A stretch of DNA of 41,870 nt from Verrucomicrobiota bacterium (GTDB taxonomy: Bacteria > Verrucomicrobiota > Verrucomicrobiia > Limisphaerales > SIBE01). The notes under the pieces were generated by a model. The model was not told the DNA's origin. It did no database searches and saw only the letters and a program-made list of their open reading frames with translations. Made by a program: the position numbers and the translations under genes. The stretch spans positions 1-41,870 of the forward strand of contig JAIPJX010000026.1 of the NCBI GenBank assembly GCA_021733945.1, read 5' to 3'. Below are positions 36,415 to 41,870 of this stretch, piece after piece (the first letter of the stretch is position 1; every line of letters begins with the position of its first letter).

Positions 36415-36460
36415 CGAAAATAGGAACTGGCAATCCACTCCATGGTTCGGAGACTTTGGC

Positions 36461-36800
36461 ATGGCACGCAAGCTGCGAATCGAATTCCCAGGAGCAGTGT
36501 ATCATGGGATGAGTCGGCGGGATCATCAGGAGGCGATTTATCGGCACGACGCAGATCGGAGCCTGTTCCTTGATACCTTCGGTGAGACTTGCGCGAAAAC
36601 GGGCTGGCGAGTTCATGCCTTTGTTCTGGCGGTGGACAATCATTACCACCTCCATGATGAAAACACCAGAGCCGAATCTGTCGGCGGGTGAGGTGGCTGC
36701 AGGGCACCTGCGCCGGGCGATTCAACTCAAGGCACAAGGTGTACGGGCACCTTTTCCAGGGGCGCTACAAGGCGCTCAACGTGGAGGTGCAGGGCATGGT
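36461..36800 (+). pseudogene. Broken REP-associated tyrosine transposase (RAYT)
   Basis: ATG at 36461 opens MARKLRIEFPGAVYHGMSRR, then LFLDTFGETCAKTGWRVHAF and the H-x-H region (VLAVDNHYHLH), the IS200-like Y1 transposase start. The frame shifts at about 36650 (to TPEPNLSAG) and again near 36690 (to GRFNSRHKVYGHLFQGRYKA), after which homology ends. Two frameshifts and a lost C-terminus make it inactive. Confidence 0.87.
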
Positions 36801-36912
36801 TGAAGGGCGTAACGGACTCGCTCTGCCTCTGCGAACCGGCGCACCTGTAAGGGAGATACGGCGTTTTCGCCGACGTTTTGCCAACTCCAAACGTCACAGA
36901 GCCAACTCCCAT

Positions 36913-37153
36913 TCACCGTTCCACGATTCCTTTCAAAACCCCGATCCGCCCGCCTTCGACTCGGATTTCGCCAGCCTCTTTCAAGCGCGAGATCGCACGA
37001 TAGATCGACCTCTCGCGTCAAACCGAGTTCGGGCTCCAGGCCGCCCATGCGTCCTTTGAGATCGAGCGATGGATGCCCTTGGGAACACTGCCAATGAATC
37101 CATTTCAGGAGGCGATCTTCCGCGGTCTTGATTCCAATCAACTCGCGGAGCAT
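36913..37153 (-). pseudogene. C-terminal fragment of a Crp/Fnr-type regulator, frameshifted
   Basis: On the minus strand: MLRELIGIKTAEDRLLKWI, then LKGRMGGLEPELGLTRE in one frame, continuing after a one-base shift at about 37012 as SIYRAISRLKEAGEIRVEGG and RIGVLKGIVER-stop. This is the Crp-type winged HTH ('AEDRLL.WI...LA..LGLTRE.IYRAISRL...G.I'). The cyclic-nucleotide-binding half is missing. Confidence 0.65.
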
Positions 37154-37309
37154 CAGGGGGTGCTGAGGTGCGACAATCCCGTCCGCGTCCTGCGGACGGT
37201 CCGGGTAGTGTCACCCTGGTTTCGCGGAGGGCGCTTTGCCTGGGTTTATTGCAACGCTGAACGCGGTGCCTGTCTGTCGCAGCGCGACAGACTCCACCTC
37301 GCCCTCCAA

Positions 37310-37387
37310 CTCAACCTCAACCTCAACCTCAACCTCAACCTCAACCTCAACCTCAACCTCAACCTCAACCTCAACCTCAACATCAAC
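37310..37387. repeat. CTCAAC hexamer tandem array
   Basis: Twelve perfect CTCAAC units (37310-37381) plus one degenerate unit (ATCAAC). Being a multiple of three it stays open in all frames (Leu-Asn or Glu-Val runs). Candidate for length variation by slippage. Confidence 0.97.
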
Positions 37388-37581
37388 CGTCGGGGCGTGT
37401 TCTTCCCGTTGTCGATCGGCTGTTTGCGTTTCCGGCCCGAAAAACGTGGGGATGGGGTTCTCGCGCCAGATCTCCAAGGTCAGCGGGTGTCGGCTGTGGA
37501 GGATGCGTTTTTCGGATGGTTCCCACAATCATCCCAGCGTCGAGGCCACCCCATCCGAAGCCGACACAAGGATCACCTGAC

Positions 37582-37713
37582 CCGTCGCTCCGAAGCCAAT
37601 CCTGGACCACAGCCATCCCGTACGTCCATGGTCTCAATTCTGATCCGTCAGTGTCGGATGTTACTCCCTCCATGAACCAAGGTGGAGCATCCATTCCTCA
37701 ATTCTCCACCCGA
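37582..37713. repeat. 132-bp dispersed repeat, copy 2
   Basis: Gap-free match to 31654-31785. It keeps the R-V-E-N-stop codons of a lost secreted-protein gene and its 115-bp trailer, 129 bp downstream of the stop of the giant secreted gene. Confidence 0.88.
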
Positions 37714-37841
37714 GCAACCGCGATCCGGGGACATGAAGCCGGGTTGCCGGAGAGGAATCGATGAGTCGATGGCGGAGACCTGCGGAGACCGGCACTCCGC
37801 CATCGACGAAGTGCCGGCCTTGATTGAATCCCAGTGCGGGT

Positions 37842-40800
37842 TTATCGGGCTCGGAAGAACCGCGCTCCCTCGGATGTGCTGATGGATGCCGGGCTTGCGC
37901 CTCCGACATCCGTCCATGGCCCGGTTACGCTGGGGGCGGATTGAAGCGTGCCGCTGAATTCGATCTGAATCGAACCCGCGGCCGCGCGCGCGACGGAAAT
38001 CGTCGGCACCCCGCCGCTGCCGCCACCGCCGGTTCCGGTCTCGAGCGGCACTTCGGTGATTCCGGCCTGGTAGTGTGCTTTCACGCGGTCTTCGGAGAGT
38101 GCCGTGTTGTACATGGCTACTTCATCGACCGTGCCGTCGAAATGGAGCAGGTCGCCCAGCGCATACCATTCCGAATTCCACGTGCCATTGGCCAGGAAGT
38201 CGTGCATCGCCATCTCCTCGTTCCTCGCTCCAATGGCAATATCATCGCTATGATCGTAGAGGAGATGCACTCCCTTGGCTTCGCCAAATTTTGCCCCATT
38301 CAGGTAGCCGGTGATCTTGCCCTCAAAGCTGTCGGGGGCGGAGTCGTCACCCTCCATGACCAATACGACGTGATACGGCGTGTTGGCCGCGATCCTGGTG
38401 CTGACGGCGACCGGGTCGCCATTTGGGGAAAGGAGGTTCCCGTTGGCGTCCTGCGGTTCGTTGGGAAGAGTGCCGCCCCAGATTTGTTCGGCCCGATTCA
38501 GCACGTTGATCCACAACTCGGCTTCCGTCGGAGACGGTCCGGGTTGAGTGCCGCGCAGGTAGATCGTAATCCCGCGGGTCACGCCTCCCTGTTCGTAAAT
38601 GATCTGGCTTTTTTTCACGCTTTCGGGCGCGCCGGCACCGAGAGGATCCGAAGTGGGCAGGTTCCGCGCCCTGAACCACAGCTCAACGGTTTTCTCTTTC
38701 CAGCCCGGATTATTCGGGCTGTCGTTGATCTCCGGATGATCGGGGATGTCGATGTATTGTCGTTTGGACGCGTCAAACAGGATAGCCGTGGAGGAGGCTC
38801 CGACAGCGACACGATCCGCGCCCAGTGTGGGTTCTCCGAACAGAGCGCTCGAAAGTCCGCTGCCAACTTCGCTATCCACTTTTGCGCCCCGCTGTTCGCC
38901 AAGCGGCCAATAGGCGAACGGTTGATCCACCAGCACGGCCGCCATGCCTTTCGGGACCCGGAACGTATGATCCAGCCGGCGTGTGACAACAGGAGTGCTG
39001 CTTTCATCGTAGGTTAATGTGGCAGTGTGTTCGCCGCCCGAAAAGAAGTCGCCGTTGTCGAAAGCAACGGTGGTTACGCTTCCGCTCTTGTTAATCTGAG
39101 CGGCCGATGTGCGATCCGTTCCATCGATCGAAAGCCTGACGGATCCCTCGACCACCCGGAGATCGGCATCGTGAATCTCGAACGCGACCGATCGGGACAA
39201 CTCGCCCGACACCGGGCCGAAGCTGCTCACGTAGGGACGGCCCTGCGCGGTCCGATACGCCTTGACTGCCTTTGGGTTCTTCCGGTCATTGATCAGGATT
39301 TTTTCACCGTCCACGACCGAGAAGAACTCGAGATTGGCACCGCCGTTGCCTTCGAACCAGAGCAACCGGAACGGATAGACGCCGTCCTCGTCCACCACAA
39401 CGTTGAAAAGGGTGTCCGCCGATCCGCGGTTGCCATCAAAGAACCCCAGGGTCGCAGCCAGTTGATCTTTCGTCGACGGTCCGCTGGAAACCTTGAAGCC
39501 GTCGTCGCTGTTCACTCCGAGCGTATGAAAACCCTTTTTAAGTTCCAGGAAGGTGATGAATTCCCCCACGATGCCGTTGTCGAGGCCGAACGCGCCCGGA
39601 ATATTGGGAAACAACTTATCCGCAGCGCCGTTGGCACTGTTGAAATTGCCAGCGGAACCGCCGGCCTGTTCGAAGTTGATGACATCGTCGACGTTGACCG
39701 GCGCAATCTTCCAGGGACTGCCGAAGTTGGACGAAGGATCCGCTTCGTTAAACCAGGGCTTTCCGGTCAAGGGATCGAGCAGCTCGCCGGCGAGTTGTTT
39801 TTCCGCCCCCGCGATCGAGTTGCCGTGAAGACTGTCCACCAACGATTGTTCGATGCTCACCTGCGTCATGTTCGCCACAAACCCCGAGCTGGCGGCATCC
39901 ACACCGGACGCCTTGAAGAATGTCGGGATGCGCGCGAACTGGGTGGCGATCACGAACGGGAACTCGGCCTGATGGGTTCCGGCGGGCGACCCGGTATCTT
40001 GAAAGGTGACTTTGATCGTCTGGGTGCTTCCCGGGTTCGGGAAGGTGGGAAATTCGTAACTTACGGTTGTCAGGCCCCCGGATTTTGTGACGGTTGCCTC
40101 GATCGGGGTACCGTTCCAAAAAGACTGCAGGGAGCTCGGGTTGACACTGATCCCGAGATCCTGCATGCGCAACGTGAAGCCAAAGAGGCCTCCGGAGAAG
40201 AACACGACCCGTGGCGGGGTTGTGTCGCCGGCGGGAAGCGTCAGCGTGTCCTTCTTGATGAGGGCCAGGATCGCGGCTTCGGCGGCGAATTCATCCTGGG
40301 TGACCGTGCCGGTATTGGCTTCGCGCTGGGTGCTCACCGTGATGACATCGTTTGCGGCGAGATCTTCCAGGAGAAACACGAGCGAGGCCGACGCGGTGTT
40401 GTGGCCGTCCAAACTCCGAATATAATGCGTTTTGGTTTCGGCACCTTTCACCAAAACTCCGTTCACCTCGACCGTGATTCTTGGATTCGGCCGCTCCACG
40501 GTGCTTTGCAGGGTGTCGTTGTAGACGAGCAGGTAACTGCCTGCCTGCCGCACCTGGATGCCTCCGTTTCCGCCGCTGTGACTGAAGGCGGCGCTGTCTC
40601 CGATCGCGTCGGCAGTCTTCCATCGGATGGCCGATTTATCGGCCGGATTCCAATTCAAGGGATCGGTTGCATCCACTTCCACGGCGGAGGTAAACAGCAC
40701 GCCGCGCGAGGAATCGATCTTCTCGACATAGACCGAGCCCTGTTTTCCTGGCTGGATGGTCACGGCTCCGGCTTGCCCTCGCCGGCTGGTCAAAAACTTC

Positions 40801-41451
40801 AGCGTTTGATTTCCGGACACCTGGACAAGTCCGGACCAGTGAACCGACGCAATGGCATGCCCTCCGGTGTTGCGAATGTATCCCTGGCGGGCGTAGCCTC
40901 CCGGCACGGCAACGTCATTCAAAGTCACTTCGAGACCCGGTGCGGCGCGCTGAACTGCGCTGGCCACCGGCACGTTGGCAAACACCAGATACGTTCCGGT
41001 GCTCAAATTAATTCCTGCCGCGCCGTCCGAGTGAGTGAAACCCGCATCTTTCCGGACGGATGTCCAGGCCAGCTCCGCTTGAGGCTCGAATTCGTTGATG
41101 AAATCGGGGTTCAAATTCGTTCCCGAAGTCGGGCCGGACGTGAGCGCCGCAAACACGGTGCGGGAGCCTGCGACCTTTTCCACGTAAAGACTGGCCGTTT
41201 GAATGCGGCTCGCCTGAGCCACCTGCGCGTGCTTGTGCACCTTCAATTCGATGGATAGAGGATTTTTCAGTCCAGAGAATCGACATTGGAGTCGCGGAAA
41301 TCAGGTCGCTCGAGCCGTCCGCGAGCAGACTTCCTTGAAGCGATGCGGCATTCGCCACGGCGGCATCCACCCGCAGCATCGATAGCAGGTGGAACGTAAC
41401 GAAGAGGCCGATGCAGAATAGGAGAGACTTTCGGGTTGTAGTGGTCGTCAT
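37842..41451 (-). CDS. Giant secreted PA14/LamG protein with an N-terminal frameshift
   Basis: The long frame (37842-41246, extendable to 41300) encodes about 1134 residues. The signal peptide (MTTTTTRKSLLFCIGLFVTF, ending LRVDAAVA) is in another frame from 41451, so a single indel between about 41240 and 41300 separates them; sequencing error is possible. Domains in order: two tandem beta-sandwich repeats of about 150 residues (SLYVEKVAGSR..., SVYVEKIDSSR...), Ig-like linker, a PA14-like module (about 530-660: ELKKGFHTLGVNSDDGFKVS, RLLWFEGNGGANLEFF), a second Ig-like strand set, a LamG/concanavalin-like domain (about 780-1050: AYWPLGEQRGAKVDSEVGSG, VDEVAMYNTALSEDRV), and a tail ending ARFFRAR. 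Probable carbohydrate-binding surface or secreted protein. Confidence 0.85.
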
Positions 41452-41564
41452 GCGTGGGCCATCGGTTTTTGTTTGGTTTTGACTGCAGGGCAGGACAAAG
41501 CCTTTCTGGGTTTCCAGCGCCTGATTGGTTGATGCTTGTTTTATGACAAACCTGCTGCGCTCGG

Positions 41565-41870
41565 TCAATGATTTTGGTCCGCATGCGGTTGTGCGGGGGA
41601 CGTACGAATGAGGACGCCAATGAGAATTGGTGGGATCGCTCCGTGCGCCGCTTTTGTCCGCGCCCAGGCAGAACGCCCGCGTCCGCGGCCCACGCGTTCC
41701 TCCGGACGGCAACGCGGGTCCCATCTCAACCTCCCTGAAATCTCAGGCTCGGAAAAGGAAAAGGAATTCCGTGGACTGCGCTGGATCCAGACGCGCACCG
41801 AGGTGCCCTCATTGGCCTCGATCACGAGCGACCGGCCATCGGGCATCCACTGAAATTGGGTAACGTTCCG
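41565..41870 (-). CDS. Partial C-terminus of a beta-propeller-like protein (runs off the window)
   Basis: The frame enters from the right edge: FQWMPDGRSLVIEANEG, then TSVRVWIQRSP, like a TolB/WD40-type blade ('W.PDG..L.'). After SEPEISGRLRW it becomes Arg-rich and may be read-through past a damaged end; the stop is at 41565. Only about 100 residues are visible, so the family and even coding status are uncertain. Confidence 0.4.
   Translation of the reverse strand, partial: RNVTQFQWMPDGRSLVIEANEGTSVRVWIQRSPRNSFSFSEPEISGRLRWDPRCRPEERVGRGRGRSAWARTKAAHGAIPPILIGVLIRTSPAQPHADQNH

Larger units (their letters stand above)
37154..37841. other. Repeat-rich gene-free stretch
   Basis: 688 nt without a supported gene. 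It holds the CTCAAC hexamer array (37310-37387) and the second 132-bp repeat copy (37582-37713). Open frames over it (for example 37073-37675 plus, 37211-37528 minus) owe their length to the hexamer. Confidence 0.6.

Noticed and set aside
37310..37387. CRISPR array
   Set aside because: Uniform 6-bp units without spacers; no cas genes.
37073..37675. 200-codon plus-strand frame over the hexamer array
   Set aside because: Open only because the hexamer array contains no stop in any frame; flanks are pseudogene debris.
39027..41258. 743-codon plus-strand frame opposite the giant secreted gene
   Set aside because: Antisense shadow; the minus-strand frame has recognisable PA14/LamG features.

Overview
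The window looks like an accessory (defence and mobility) region of a Verrucomicrobiota-like bacterial chromosome. That placement is inferred from several signs: large secreted proteins with PA14/LamG-like modules and a recurring C-terminal '...RFYR/RFFR..' tail, Phd/PIN toxin-antitoxin debris, a RAYT transposase with REP-like motifs, and weak Shine-Dalgarno usage. No rRNA, intact tRNA, ribosomal protein or other phylogenetic marker is present, so the placement is tentative.

Layout. (1) 1-2007, minus strand: a group II intron encoding an RT/maturase, inserted about 30 bp downstream of the last gene of a BREX operon. (2) 2037-17056, minus strand: a complete type 3 BREX phage-defence operon in the order brxF, brxC, pglXI, brxHII, pglZ, brxA, with ATGA-type overlaps at most junctions. 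Between pglXI and brxHII sit two extra genes: a small four-helix-bundle (S23/Avd-like) gene and an AIPR-family gene with a nuclease-like N-terminus. The four-helix-bundle unit is bounded by 26-bp direct repeats and imperfect inverted repeats made of short reiterated words. It sits on the 3' end of pglXI and appears to have replaced that gene's stop codon. A gene-less inverted repeat of the same style lies in frame inside brxHII. (3) 17668-21683: a membrane-anchored hypothetical, a small conserved protein divergent from an XRE regulator, and two adjacent TPR proteins, one with an N-terminal HTH-like segment. (4) 22360-29750, plus strand: a compact mobilisation operon with MobC, a ColE1/MbeA-like relaxase that has an MbeD-like gene nested in another frame, a VirD4/TraG-like coupling ATPase, several membrane or secreted proteins and a terminal MerR-type HTH protein. 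No T4SS channel genes, replication gene or integrase are seen. (5) 29804-41870: secreted proteins separated by gene debris. The debris includes a Phd/PIN pair with a truncated toxin, a second Phd copy in a ~470-bp segmental duplication, a 5' tRNA-Leu fragment, ParDE-like and HipA-like remnants, a broken RAYT with REP-like motifs, a Crp/Fnr fragment, a CTCAAC hexamer array and a 132-bp dispersed repeat. Two larger genes stand out here: a CE1-type esterase and a giant PA14/LamG secreted protein with an N-terminal frameshift.

How it fits together. BREX supplies methylation-based self/non-self discrimination (PglX, BrxC, BrxF, PglZ, BrxHII, BrxA). AIPR is probably a second defence cargo inside the operon. 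The mobilisation module could let this island travel on a helper's conjugation channel. The right-hand third has been reshaped by small repeats and decayed toxin-antitoxin loci.
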